From a virus, in the IMG/VR virus record IMGVR_UViG_3300048837_001433, positions 1 to 22,454 of that record: a DNA stretch of 22,454 nt. One strand, given 5' to 3'. This document shows positions 1 through 6,554 of the stretch, in pieces. The notes below the pieces were generated by a model. That model was not told the DNA's origin and did no database searches. It was given only the letters and a program-made list of their open reading frames with translations. Both the position numbers and the translations under genes were made by a program. Numbering within the stretch: the first letter of the stretch is position 1; each line of letters opens with the position of its first letter.

Positions 1-2
1 TT

Positions 3-131
3 AGTGTAGAAATTTGGTTGGTAGATAGATGGATTGAACAGCCTCTTGATCTTACAGCTTTAATTGATTACCTAAGAGAAAATGGTGTTAAACCTAAGGA
101 CATAGTGATAATAGAACATGAAGAAAGATAA
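3..131 (+). CDS. C-terminal end of an unknown protein (5' truncated)
   Basis: The frame is open from the left edge and ends at TAA 129-131, giving the last 42 residues of a protein whose start is outside the window. The tail is charged and ends in EHEER. It overlaps the ATG of the next gene by 14 bases in another frame, as is usual for these packed phage genes. No family is recognisable from so short a piece. It could be spurious, but the overlap with a co-directional gene makes a real gene likely. Confidence 0.55.
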   Translation, partial: SVEIWLVDRWIEQPLDLTALIDYLRENGVKPKDIVIIEHEER

Positions 132-303
132 AGTTAAAAATTCATATATAGATATCTATGGGCATACTTGTAATGATTTAAAAATTGGTAAAAATAAAGA
201 TGATGATGTCTTAGTTATATCTGAAGAAGGATCAAACTATGCAATACTCTTGCATGAAAAGGCTATAGATGAATTCATAGAAACATTAAAAAGGTTTAAA
301 TGA
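118..303 (+). CDS. Small hypothetical phage protein, 61 aa
   Basis: A 61-residue, lysine- and aspartate-rich soluble protein with no recognisable motif, signal peptide or membrane segment. Its C-terminus (about residues 44-60) looks helical and amphipathic. It overlaps the previous gene by 14 bases, and its TGA stop shares the ATGA junction with the phosphoesterase gene that follows, so the two are probably translationally coupled. Function is unknown. The gene call rests on operon packing, not homology. Confidence 0.6.
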   Translation: MKKDKVKNSYIDIYGHTCNDLKIGKNKDDDVLVISEEGSNYAILLHEKAIDEFIETLKRFK

Positions 304-923
304 TAAGAATTTTTGGCGATATACATGGTCAATTAGGTGAGTATTTTACTAATCTAAATACTGCAGAAGAGTCCATTCTAGTTGGTGATGTTGGTATTGG
401 CTTTGTTGGTGGTGAAAAGTTTGATGATTTTTTAAAGGAAACTCTAGAGTTAAAACCTAAGCATAGGTTTATTAGAGGAAACCATGACAATCCAAGTGTA
501 GTAAAAACCTATAAAAACTACATTTCTGATGGTACAGTTGAAGATGATTGGATGTTTGTTGGTGGCGCTTGGAGCATAGATAAGGCTTATCGAAAAGAGG
601 GCTTCGATTGGTGGAGCGGAGAGCAACTTTCTTTACAGGAATTAAATCTTATAAAGAGTACATATTTAACAGTTAGGCCAAGGGTAATGGTAACTCATGA
701 TTGCCCTACCTTAGCTGCTTATTATGTGTTTATAAAACATTTACCAGCAAGAGCTAGATATCTTTACTTAAATGATACAGCTGAAGCTTTTCAAGAGATG
801 TTTGAGCTACATCAACCAGAGCGCTGGTACTTTGGGCACTGGCATCACACTAGAGATGAAACTATAAATGGAACTAAATTTCAATGTATTGGAGAGCAAG
901 AATACATTGACGTGGAGAAATAA
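300..923 (+). CDS. Calcineurin-like metallophosphoesterase
   Basis: The 207-residue protein carries the signature blocks of the calcineurin-like phosphoesterase fold: GDIHG at 6-10, GDVG at 29-32, GNHD at 60-63, THD at 132-134 and FGHWHH at 178-183. Together these give the Asp/His/Asn ligands (D7, H9, D30, N61, H133, H180 or H182) for a two-metal centre. The domain fills the protein, as in small phage-type Ser/Thr phosphatases (lambda PP family), so a cytosolic phosphomonoesterase or phosphodiesterase is expected. The substrate cannot be read from sequence: protein phosphate, cyclic nucleotide and dinucleotide are all possible. The start ATG overlaps the upstream stop (ATGA), with AAAGG a few bases upstream. 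It sits in an operon of small unknown genes ahead of nucleotide-metabolism genes. Confidence 0.88.
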   Translation: MIRIFGDIHGQLGEYFTNLNTAEESILVGDVGIGFVGGEKFDDFLKETLELKPKHRFIRGNHDNPSVVKTYKNYISDGTVEDDWMFVGGAWSIDKAYRKEGFDWWSGEQLSLQELNLIKSTYLTVRPRVMVTHDCPTLAAYYVFIKHLPARARYLYLNDTAEAFQEMFELHQPERWYFGHWHHTRDETINGTKFQCIGEQEYIDVEK

Positions 924-1183
924 TGGAGCAAGAAGAATTTGAAGCCCCTGTAAAAGCAGAAGAAGAAGTGTTACAGTCTGGTTATATTTTAAGGTATAGA
1001 CCACTAGGTGAGGCTCAAGGGGGCTGGAGGTATGCCTATACAGCTAATGGGAATACCAATATACTGCAAATTAAGCTTTATAGTAATAGAGCAAGGGCGA
1101 AAGCAGCTGCTACTACTAAAAACTTAAGAGCAAATTTTCATGAAATACAAATATTAAGAGCAAAACTTATTTTAAATCAATAA
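923..1183 (+). CDS. Hypothetical protein, 86 aa
   Basis: An 86-residue protein that starts in a TAATG overlap with the phosphoesterase stop. The N-terminus (about 1-17) is acidic, with many Glu residues; the remainder is basic, with Arg/Lys/Ala-rich segments around 54-80. The middle contains a WRYAYTANG stretch. No domain is recognised. The charge split (acidic head, basic tail) could fit a nucleic-acid or partner-binding role, but that is speculation. A 26-base gap follows before the Pth2 gene, the largest gap in this early stretch apart from the one before the ribonucleotide reductase. Confidence 0.65.
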   Translation: MEQEEFEAPVKAEEEVLQSGYILRYRPLGEAQGGWRYAYTANGNTNILQIKLYSNRARAKAAATTKNLRANFHEIQILRAKLILNQ

Positions 1184-1209
1184 CTTACCAGTATACACTA
1201 AAGCAGGAT

Positions 1210-1554
1210 ATGAAACAAGTAATTTTAATCAGAACAGACTTGGGTATGAGAAGAGGAAAAGAAATAGCTCAGGGGGCGCATGCTTCTATGGGAGCTGTTT
1301 TAAAAGATCTAAATCATCCTTTTGTTCAAGAATGGCTTTCTTCTTCTTTTAAAAAAATAGTAGTAAAAGCTTATTCTAAAGAAGAATTAGAGGAAGCCTG
1401 TAACTGTGCTAAAGAGCTAGGGCTTCCTTTTTGTTTAATAGAAGACAATGGGGCTACTGAGTTTCATGGCGTTAAAACGGCAACAGCCTGCGCTATAGGA
1501 CCAGGACCGGATGAATTAGTAGATAAAGTAACTTCTAATAAAAGGTTATACTGA
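1210..1554 (+). CDS. Peptidyl-tRNA hydrolase, type 2 (Pth2)
   Basis: The 114-residue protein matches the whole length of the archaeal/eukaryotic Pth2 family (usually about 115-120 residues). It has the N-terminal strand QVILIRTDL, the glycine/lysine segment ending GKEIAQGAHAS (16-26, with K17 and H24 at the conserved catalytic positions), EDNGATEF at 78-85 where the family has D-A-G-x-T, and TATACAIGPGP at 90-100 near the C-terminus. Pth2 cleaves the ester bond of peptidyl-tRNA to recycle tRNA from stalled translation. It is unrelated in fold to the bacterial Pth of the host. Only a close AGG precedes the ATG, so the ribosome site is weak. It overlaps the next gene by one base (TGATG). Family assignment is strong; the role in infection is not known. 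Confidence 0.88.
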   Translation: MKQVILIRTDLGMRRGKEIAQGAHASMGAVLKDLNHPFVQEWLSSSFKKIVVKAYSKEELEEACNCAKELGLPFCLIEDNGATEFHGVKTATACAIGPGPDELVDKVTSNKRLY

Positions 1555-1736
1555 TGGCTAAATGGGGTATTCCTTCTTGGGATTTTGGGCTATACGATAA
1601 TAAAGATGTAAAGAGCTTATTGGAAGATATTCTGAAAGCGCCAATGAAGAGTGTAGATAAGGATAACATGGAGTTTGATGTAAGGTTATCTATTTACCAA
1701 CTTGATAACATTAGAAAGATTTTAGGGGAAAAATAA
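1554..1736 (+). CDS. Small hypothetical protein, 60 aa
   Basis: A 60-residue soluble protein whose ATG shares a base with the stop of the Pth2 gene. The N-terminus is rich in Trp/Gly/Asp (residues 4-16) and the rest looks helical. No motif, signal peptide or membrane segment is visible. It ends in a TAATG junction with the next small gene. Function is unknown; it is called on operon context and on overlap at both ends. Confidence 0.6.
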   Translation: MAKWGIPSWDFGLYDNKDVKSLLEDILKAPMKSVDKDNMEFDVRLSIYQLDNIRKILGEK

Positions 1737-1897
1737 TGAATTTACTACATTGGGTATTCTTAATGCTTCTATACTTTAAGCTAACAGGGACTCTAATTCT
1801 AAGTTGGCTTGTTGTTTTTTCTCCTTTATTAGTCTTAGCGCTAGTTTCTATAGTTAATTTTATGCTTGCAGACTATATTGTAAGGAATAAAAAATGA
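1736..1897 (+). CDS. Small membrane protein, 53 aa
   Basis: A 53-residue protein that begins in a TAATG overlap (TAA 1734-1736) and ends in an ATGA overlap with the next gene. Residues about 3-47 are almost entirely hydrophobic, enough for one long or two short membrane segments, and the tail is basic (VRNKK). It is probably an inner-membrane protein. In phages, small proteins like this placed among early genes sometimes act on host membrane functions, but nothing here identifies a target. It lies far from the lysis cassette, so I do not call it a holin. Confidence 0.55.
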   Translation: MNLLHWVFLMLLYFKLTGTLILSWLVVFSPLLVLALVSIVNFMLADYIVRNKK

Positions 1898-2067
1898 TTA
1901 ATGCTTGTACTTGGGAAAAAGAGTTGGTTAGGAGAAGTACTCTAGAGGGGGTTATCGCTGATCTAAATAGATGCAAGCAGGAGTACCATAGCCCAAATCA
2001 TACTGCTATTATAGTTCCAAATAGGCTGGCTAAAGAGTTGAAAGAGCTATCAAAAGATGTCGAATAA
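1894..2067 (+). CDS. Small hypothetical protein, 57 aa
   Basis: A 57-residue protein beginning at the ATGA overlap with the membrane protein gene and ending at TAA 2065-2067. It is mixed-charge, with probable helices at about 7-30 and 44-56 and two cysteines (C5, C27). No recognised family. It overlaps the next small gene by 11 bases. The gene call depends on the chain of coupled starts and stops. Confidence 0.5.
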   Translation: MINACTWEKELVRRSTLEGVIADLNRCKQEYHSPNHTAIIVPNRLAKELKELSKDVE

Positions 2068-2230
2068 TAGTTTTATTCTTATTCTTCCAAAACCTAAAAT
2101 TGAGGATCCTGTTAAGAAAGAGCTTCTTCAAAATCCTTCCTTTAGAATAAGAAAACTAGAAAATAAGAAAAGAAAAAATAAAGAAAAACCTAAGCATAAA
2201 AGAAGTTATGAGGAGTTAAGTCAAGAATAG
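2057..2230 (+). CDS. Small basic hypothetical protein, 57 aa
   Basis: The frame runs from ATG 2057 to TAG 2228-2230 and overlaps the previous gene by 11 bases. Residues about 12-50 are very rich in Lys and Arg, including a cluster around residues 33-49, so the protein is strongly basic and may bind nucleic acid. The N-terminus has a short hydrophobic strand (FILIL at 6-10). No family is recognised. AAAGAG lies about 10 bases upstream of the start and could serve as a ribosome site. Confidence 0.5.
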   Translation: MSNNSFILILPKPKIEDPVKKELLQNPSFRIRKLENKKRKNKEKPKHKRSYEELSQE

Positions 2231-2305
2231 ATGCTACTTCTGTTAAAATACAATAACGAAATAATTAACTTAATCCAGCTAGGGATTCTGATAATGACAC
2301 AATAA
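2231..2305 (+). CDS. Possible leader peptide of 24 aa before the reductase gene
   Basis: In the 84-base gap ahead of the ribonucleotide reductase, an ATG immediately after the previous stop opens a 24-residue hydrophobic peptide ending at TAA 2303-2305, inside the reductase ribosome site. The only GGAG upstream is about 15 bases from the ATG, which is too far for a good initiation site. It may be a coupled mini-ORF, or merely chance in an intergenic spacer. I list it because nothing else occupies this gap. Confidence 0.2.
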   Translation: MLLLLKYNNEIINLIQLGILIMTQ

Positions 2306-2310
2306 GAGGA
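2305..2310 (+). promoter_or_regulatory. Shine-Dalgarno site deciding the TTG start of the reductase
   Basis: AGAGGA lies here, with 4 bases (atag) between it and TTG at 2315. The spacing and match support TTG rather than the in-frame ATG ten codons downstream, which has no such site. Confidence 0.6.
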
Positions 2311-2314
2311 ATAG

Positions 2315-4516
2315 TTGCAAACAGAAAATATTGATACACGACAAATGCTATCTGACGCTAAGTTCTTTGAGGGGTACTCACGTTGGCAGCAAGAAGATGA
2401 CAGATATGAAACTTGGGAAGAAGCTGTTTCTCGAGTTATGGCTATGCACAAGGACTTTTATAAGGAGAAAATGACAGAGGAGTTAGCAAACCTCATAGAG
2501 ATAGCAGAAAATGCCTACAAGCAAAAAATGGTTCTTGGAGCTCAAAGGGCACTGCAGTTCGGTGGTGAACAACTACTAAAGCATCAAATGCGTTTGTATA
2601 ATTGTACTTCCTCTTATGCGGATCGTATAGAGTTCTTTGGTGAGTTCTTCTATATACTCTTATGCGGGGCTGGTGCCGGTGTATCAGTACAAAAGCATCA
2701 TGTAGCTAAATTACCTAAAATAAGAAAAAGAGATAAGCAGGCAAAGATCCATGTAATAGAAGATAGCATTGAGGGTTGGGCCACCGCCGCTGATGTTCTT
2801 CTTAGTTCATTCTTTGTTGGCGGGGGTAAACACCCTGAGTATGAAGGGCGAAGAATCTATTTTGATGATACTAAAATAAGACCTAAAGGAGCTGAAATTT
2901 CTGGTGGTTTTAAAGCACCTGGACCAGAGCCCTTGAGAATTACTCTGAAAAAAATAACAGAACTTATAGAAAAAATTTTAGAAGAAGGCTTAACTGAGCT
3001 TCACCCTATCCATGTTTATGATATTTGTATGTTTATTGCAGACTCTGTATTGAGTGGTGGAGTACGTAGGAGTGCTACTATCTTCTTATTTTCTGAAGAT
3101 GATGAAGAGATGATGGCAGCTAAAACTGGTTATTGGTTTCTAAAAAATACACAAAGAGCTAGATCTAACATCTCAGTGGTTGTTGTTAGAGATGACGCTA
3201 AAAGAGAGCAATTTCACTCTATTGTGAATAACATAAAACAATTTGGTGAGCCAGGTTTTTATTTTACAACTAATACAGAGCACTGCACTAACCCTTGTGT
3301 AGAAATTGGTATGTTGCCCTCTTATGAGGGAAAAAGTGGTTGGCAAGGTTGCAATCTAACAGAAATAAACGGTGCTAATTGTACTAGCCCAGAAGCCTTC
3401 TACTCTGCTTGTATAGCAGCTTCTGTACTTGGCACTTTACAAGCTGGCTATACTAATTTTAAATTTGTTAATGAAGTTACTAAAAAGATTTTTGAAAAAG
3501 AATCACTAATAGGCGTTTCTGTAACAGGCTGGATGAATAATCCAGAAGTTCTATTGGACAAAGAAGTTTTGCAAGAAGGCGCTAGATTAGTAAAAGTATT
3601 TAATAAAAAAGTTTCAAAACTAATAGGTATTAATCCGGCGGCGAGAACTACTTGTGTTAAACCTGCTGGTAATGCTTCAGTGTTATTAAAGACAGCCTCT
3701 GGTGTTCATGGTGAGCATTCCCCCATATATATTAGAAATGTGCAAATGAACAAAGAAACTGAGGTAGCTAAAATATTAAAGAAACTTAATCCCTATATGG
3801 TAGAAGAGTCTGTTTCCTCTACTACTGATTATGTTATCTCCTTTCCTATTATAGCACCTAAGACTAGTATTTACAGAAAAGATTTACTAGGTATAAATTT
3901 ACTAGAAAAAGTAAAGCTAATACAAGAAAATTGGATAGAATATGGCACTAATGAAAACCTTTGCAATGATCCTACTGTTAGACACAATGTCTCAAATACT
4001 ATATCAGTCCCGGAAGAATCGTGGGAAGAAGTAGCAGATTATATCTTCGATAATCGCTACAGTTTTACTGGAATTTCTCTTTTGTCCACTTCTGGTGATA
4101 AGACCTATAATCAAGCACCCAATACTGAGATATTGTTACAAGAAGATATAGTGAGTACCTATGGCGCTGGTGCAATGTTTGCTTCAGGCTTAATTGTAGA
4201 TTCTTTTTCAGGGTTTAATAACCTTTGGGAGGCTTGCAGTATAGCTCAACTAGGAGAAGACCCCGGCGATCAAGAGCGGGCAGATTTAAGAGCTAATTGG
4301 ATTAGAAGATTTAAGCAGTATGCTAAGAATTATTTTAATGATGATTTAGTTAAGGCAGAACATTGTTTAAAAGCAGTACATCTTCTGCATAAATGGTATA
4401 AAATACAACAAAATTTTAAAAGTATCGATTTTAGTAAAGAGCTTACAAAGAAAGTTTTTACAGATATTGATACTATGGGTGCGCAAGCTTGTGCAGGAGG
4501 TGCTTGTGAAGTTTGA
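2315..4516 (+). CDS. nrdJ: Class II (cobalamin-dependent) ribonucleoside-triphosphate reductase, monomeric type
   Basis: The 733-residue protein has the length and layout of the monomeric adenosylcobalamin-dependent reductase of Lactobacillus leichmannii (739 aa). Conserved features are a redox cysteine in NCTSS (C97), the active-site block NPCVE (N326, C328 as the thiyl radical site, E330), a partner cysteine in GCNLTEI (C346), and a C-terminal swinging pair C726/C731 in ACAGGACEV that re-reduces the active site. It converts ribonucleoside triphosphates to deoxynucleotides in the cytosol and needs no NrdB subunit or oxygen, but does need B12 from the host. Translation starts at TTG 2315 behind AGAGGA. 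Its last 11 bases overlap the glutaredoxin gene, its likely reductant partner. The class II assignment is strong; monomeric subtype is inferred from length and the C-terminal Cys spacing. Confidence 0.92.
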   Translation: MQTENIDTRQMLSDAKFFEGYSRWQQEDDRYETWEEAVSRVMAMHKDFYKEKMTEELANLIEIAENAYKQKMVLGAQRALQFGGEQLLKHQMRLYNCTSSYADRIEFFGEFFYILLCGAGAGVSVQKHHVAKLPKIRKRDKQAKIHVIEDSIEGWATAADVLLSSFFVGGGKHPEYEGRRIYFDDTKIRPKGAEISGGFKAPGPEPLRITLKKITELIEKILEEGLTELHPIHVYDICMFIADSVLSGGVRRSATIFLFSEDDEEMMAAKTGYWFLKNTQRARSNISVVVVRDDAKREQFHSIVNNIKQFGEPGFYFTTNTEHCTNPCVEIGMLPSYEGKSGWQGCNLTEINGANCTSPEAFYSACIAASVLGTLQAGYTNFKFVNEVTKKIFEKESLIGVSVTGWMNNPEVLLDKEVLQEGARLVKVFNKKVSKLIGINPAARTTCVKPAGNASVLLKTASGVHGEHSPIYIRNVQMNKETEVAKILKKLNPYMVEESVSSTTDYVISFPIIAPKTSIYRKDLLGINLLEKVKLIQENWIEYGTNENLCNDPTVRHNVSNTISVPEESWEEVADYIFDNRYSFTGISLLSTSGDKTYNQAPNTEILLQEDIVSTYGAGAMFASGLIVDSFSGFNNLWEACSIAQLGEDPGDQERADLRANWIRRFKQYAKNYFNDDLVKAEHCLKAVHLLHKWYKIQQNFKSIDFSKELTKKVFTDIDTMGAQACAGGACEV
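4496..4500 (+). promoter_or_regulatory. Shine-Dalgarno site for the glutaredoxin GTG start
   Basis: GGAGG inside the 3' end of the reductase gene, five bases before GTG 4506. It fixes the start of the glutaredoxin and couples it to translation of the reductase. Confidence 0.65.
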
Positions 4517-4733
4517 CATTATTATAGTTACAGGGCCTAAATGTCCTTGGTGTGATGCTGCTAAACAACTTTTAAATACAAAAAATATAGAATACACAGA
4601 ATTAGAAGCTACTTCAGATAAGGGTAGTGGCTTACTAAATAGAGAACGAGTTAGGTCTGTTCCAGCTGTATTCTTTAATGATGACTATCTTGGAGGATAC
4701 GAAGCTTTAAGAAATTATGTACAATCTCTTTAA
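4506..4733 (+). CDS. Glutaredoxin / NrdH-like thiol redoxin
   Basis: Counted from GTG 4506 the protein is 75 residues. It has the thioredoxin-fold redox motif CPWC at 13-16, the cis-proline segment SVPAVF at 51-56, and GG at 63-64 before the last helix, all standard for glutaredoxins. I chose GTG 4506 because GGAGG at 4496-4500 sits five bases before it. Longer frames back to an ATG at 4467 would add 13 residues with no counterpart in the family and extend deep into the reductase gene. The 11-base overlap with the class II reductase implies translational coupling, and the obvious job is to reduce the reductase C-terminal cysteine pair. Whether glutathione or thioredoxin reductase recharges it cannot be told. 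Confidence 0.88.
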   Translation: MKFDIIIVTGPKCPWCDAAKQLLNTKNIEYTELEATSDKGSGLLNRERVRSVPAVFFNDDYLGGYEALRNYVQSL

Positions 4734-4950
4734 AACTACAAAAAGAGGGGATATACTATCTATCAATGGAAAAGACAGGATTGTTATTTTTCAATTAGAA
4801 GTAGAAAACTCTATAGTAATAGTATTAGACCACGAAGAGTATTTTGTGGTAAAAGAAGAGGATAAACTAACTACTGAGATACTTTATAAAAATGAAAGTA
4901 TATTACTACCAAAACTAAAAAGATTAGTTTTAACTGCCCAGCAAACCTAG
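4717..4950 (+). CDS. Hypothetical protein, 77 aa
   Basis: A 77-residue soluble protein starting 17 bases inside the glutaredoxin gene. It is rich in Val/Ile strands alternating with charged residues, suggesting a small beta fold (SH3-like or similar), with a basic C-terminus. No family is recognised. Its TAG stop (4948-4950) lies in the loop and right arm of the terminator that closes this operon, so the last codons are part of the hairpin. No clear Shine-Dalgarno site precedes the ATG. Confidence 0.6.
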   Translation: MYNLFKTTKRGDILSINGKDRIVIFQLEVENSIVIVLDHEEYFVVKEEDKLTTEILYKNESILLPKLKRLVLTAQQT

Positions 4951-4964
4951 CTGGGCTTTTTTTT
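4936..4964 (+). terminator. Rho-independent terminator closing the reductase operon
   Basis: A perfect 7-bp stem, GCCCAGC / GCTGGGC, around loop AAACCTA is followed by eight T residues (4957-4964). It overlaps the end of the 77-aa gene and ends nine bases before the ATG of the next operon. The left side is not A-rich, so it appears to act in the plus direction only. Confidence 0.88.
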
Positions 4965-4973
4965 AGGTTTAAT

Positions 4974-5948
4974 ATGAGCAAAGAAAAATTTTTAAAAGAC
5001 TTTTCAGAGGGTATTTATGAAAAGCATAAGCTTTTACCAAAGTCAGGAACTTCAATGGGGGGGTATTTAGTCAACTTTGATGGTACAGAATTTGTAAATT
5101 GGAGTTATAATGCCTGCCATGCAGGGGTTCTTCCTCTTGCCTACAGAGATGTTGTTGTTACTTATTTTCATCCTAATAAGTTTATTCCAGAAGACTTACA
5201 TAAAGGCGCAGAGGCCTACTATAACTGGCTGTTTAATGAAAGTTTTGTAGCTTCTTACTTTTTAGTGAAAGATTTCGAGACTGCTTTTGCTTTTGGAATT
5301 CCAGTAGATACTAATTTGCCCTCTAGTCTTTCCCTCTCCGCTTTTCAGCTTCTCAGAGTTCCTTTTTTAGAGCACTATAATAATTCGTTAGCTATGTTTG
5401 CACTAATAATGAAGGGGGTGCACCCTCTAGAGGCTTTGTTACTTTCTGTAAACTGTTCACTAGTTTATGATGCTAAAGATAAAGCAGTTAGGAGCCAAAG
5501 AGAACGGATAGATCTCGATATAGAGATAAATAAAGTGCCTGATACTGGCCATCTACCTTTCCATGGTCTAGGGGGAAATAAAATTACATCTTTGCTGAAA
5601 TATGTAACCCCAGAAATGGCATTAGCTGCTTATGCAGGAGAAAGAACTCTAAAAGACGCAAGATCTTGGCCAGCCGCCTGCACTTTTAAACTAAACAATG
5701 CTTTAGCTAAAGTTACGAATAATCCAACTCAGTTTAAAGTTTCTAATATACAACTAACAATTAGTGCTAAAAGATTCTTTGATACTATTAATTTTGAAGC
5801 TAAAGAGGGGAAAGTAGCAGAGAATCCTTGGCCTAAATTTTCAGAAAACTTTACTACTCTTTTTGTACAAGCTAAAGAAAATAAATCTATTGATTCAAGC
5901 TATTATAAATACTATTTAGATCCTGCATCCTTAGAGGTAAAAAAATAA
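4974..5948 (+). CDS. Unknown protein, first gene of the amidoligase operon (324 aa)
   Basis: A 324-residue protein of unrecognised family. It has several hydrophobic but not clearly membrane-spanning stretches (around 95-170), scattered aromatic residues, and a PDTGHLPFHGLGGNK segment at about 190-204 that looks like a conserved loop. There is no signal peptide. It starts nine bases after the terminator T-run, with AGG as the only ribosome-binding candidate. It is joined by a TAATG overlap to the class I amidotransferase gene, so it belongs to the same transcription unit as the amide-forming enzymes. It may be an enzyme of that pathway or the protein being modified. Neither can be shown from sequence. 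Confidence 0.8.
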   Translation: MSKEKFLKDFSEGIYEKHKLLPKSGTSMGGYLVNFDGTEFVNWSYNACHAGVLPLAYRDVVVTYFHPNKFIPEDLHKGAEAYYNWLFNESFVASYFLVKDFETAFAFGIPVDTNLPSSLSLSAFQLLRVPFLEHYNNSLAMFALIMKGVHPLEALLLSVNCSLVYDAKDKAVRSQRERIDLDIEINKVPDTGHLPFHGLGGNKITSLLKYVTPEMALAAYAGERTLKDARSWPAACTFKLNNALAKVTNNPTQFKVSNIQLTISAKRFFDTINFEAKEGKVAENPWPKFSENFTTLFVQAKENKSIDSSYYKYYLDPASLEVKK

Positions 5949-6550
5949 TGACTAAAAAACGTATTCTAGTTACAAGAGATGCTGGCATATACACTGGTGG
6001 ATTTAGCTCTCTTAGAGAAGATTACGAATTTGTATACACCTCACACTTACCTGTGCATGCTGTGCTGATACCCGGAGGCGGAGACGTATCTCCTCAACTT
6101 TATGGGCATACTAATCAAGGCTCTAGGGCTTGCAGTGTTGATAGCGATTATAAAGATATGTGCCATATAGCTAATGCCAAGCTAGAGGAAATTCCTATTA
6201 TTGGCATTTGTAAAGGAGCACAACTTTTGCATGTGAGCAATGGAGGCACTCTTATACAAGATATAGAAGGACATGCTGGGGTAGATCATCATGAAATAAC
6301 TTGTATAACACAAAAGGAGCCTGGAAAAGTAGAAGTAAACTCAACTCATCACCAAGCTATACCTATTGAAGAAGCAAAGAAAATGTATGAGATTGTATAT
6401 GCTTCTGCTGATAAGCAGGCTGTTGAAATCTTTATCTGTAATAGAAGAAAGACTTATGGATTCCAATTCCATCCAGAATATACTACCTGTCCAAAATCAG
6501 GCTATGATTTATTTCAGCATTTCCTCAAAGAAGTCATTTTAAAGGATTAA
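5948..6550 (+). CDS. Class I glutamine amidotransferase, peptidase C26-like
   Basis: The 200-residue protein has the full triad of the class I (triad) amidotransferase/gamma-glutamyl hydrolase fold. The oxyanion loop PGGGDVSPQLYG is at 42-53, the nucleophile elbow GICKGAQLL at 86-94 (C88), and FQFHPEY at 172-178 gives H175 and E177. STHHQAI (132-138) matches the substrate-side loop of PuuD-type gamma-glutamyl-GABA hydrolases. The expected reaction is hydrolysis of a gamma-glutamyl amide, or release of ammonia from glutamine for a partner ligase. It is somewhat shorter than PuuD (about 250 aa). It overlaps its upstream neighbour by one base and precedes a second, unrelated amidotransferase. 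Hydrolase versus ammonia donor is not decided by sequence. Confidence 0.87.
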   Translation: MTKKRILVTRDAGIYTGGFSSLREDYEFVYTSHLPVHAVLIPGGGDVSPQLYGHTNQGSRACSVDSDYKDMCHIANAKLEEIPIIGICKGAQLLHVSNGGTLIQDIEGHAGVDHHEITCITQKEPGKVEVNSTHHQAIPIEEAKKMYEIVYASADKQAVEIFICNRRKTYGFQFHPEYTTCPKSGYDLFQHFLKEVILKD

Positions 6551-6554
6551 TTTT

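Noticed and set aside
1736-1897. Small early membrane protein as a holin
   Set aside because: It is in the early plus-strand block far from the endolysin; two better candidates flank the endolysin.
2262-2296. Possible sigma70-like promoter (TTAACT ... GATAAT) before the reductase gene
   Set aside because: The -35 match is weak and the spacer about 19 bases, which is too long. In DNA this AT-rich such near-matches are expected by chance.
2221-2451. Open frame on the minus strand over the start of the reductase
   Set aside because: It lies opposite the reductase coding region and its ribosome site, has no Shine-Dalgarno site and no recognisable protein features. It is a shadow frame.
4467-4505. 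Longer glutaredoxin start at ATG 4467
   Set aside because: It adds 13 residues unlike any glutaredoxin N-terminus and extends into the reductase gene, while GTG 4506 has GGAGG at ideal spacing.
4860-4935. Possible promoter for the amidoligase operon inside the 77-aa gene (TATAAA-like box near 4885)
   Set aside because: No matching -35 element at suitable spacing, so I do not annotate it, though some promoter or read-through is needed.
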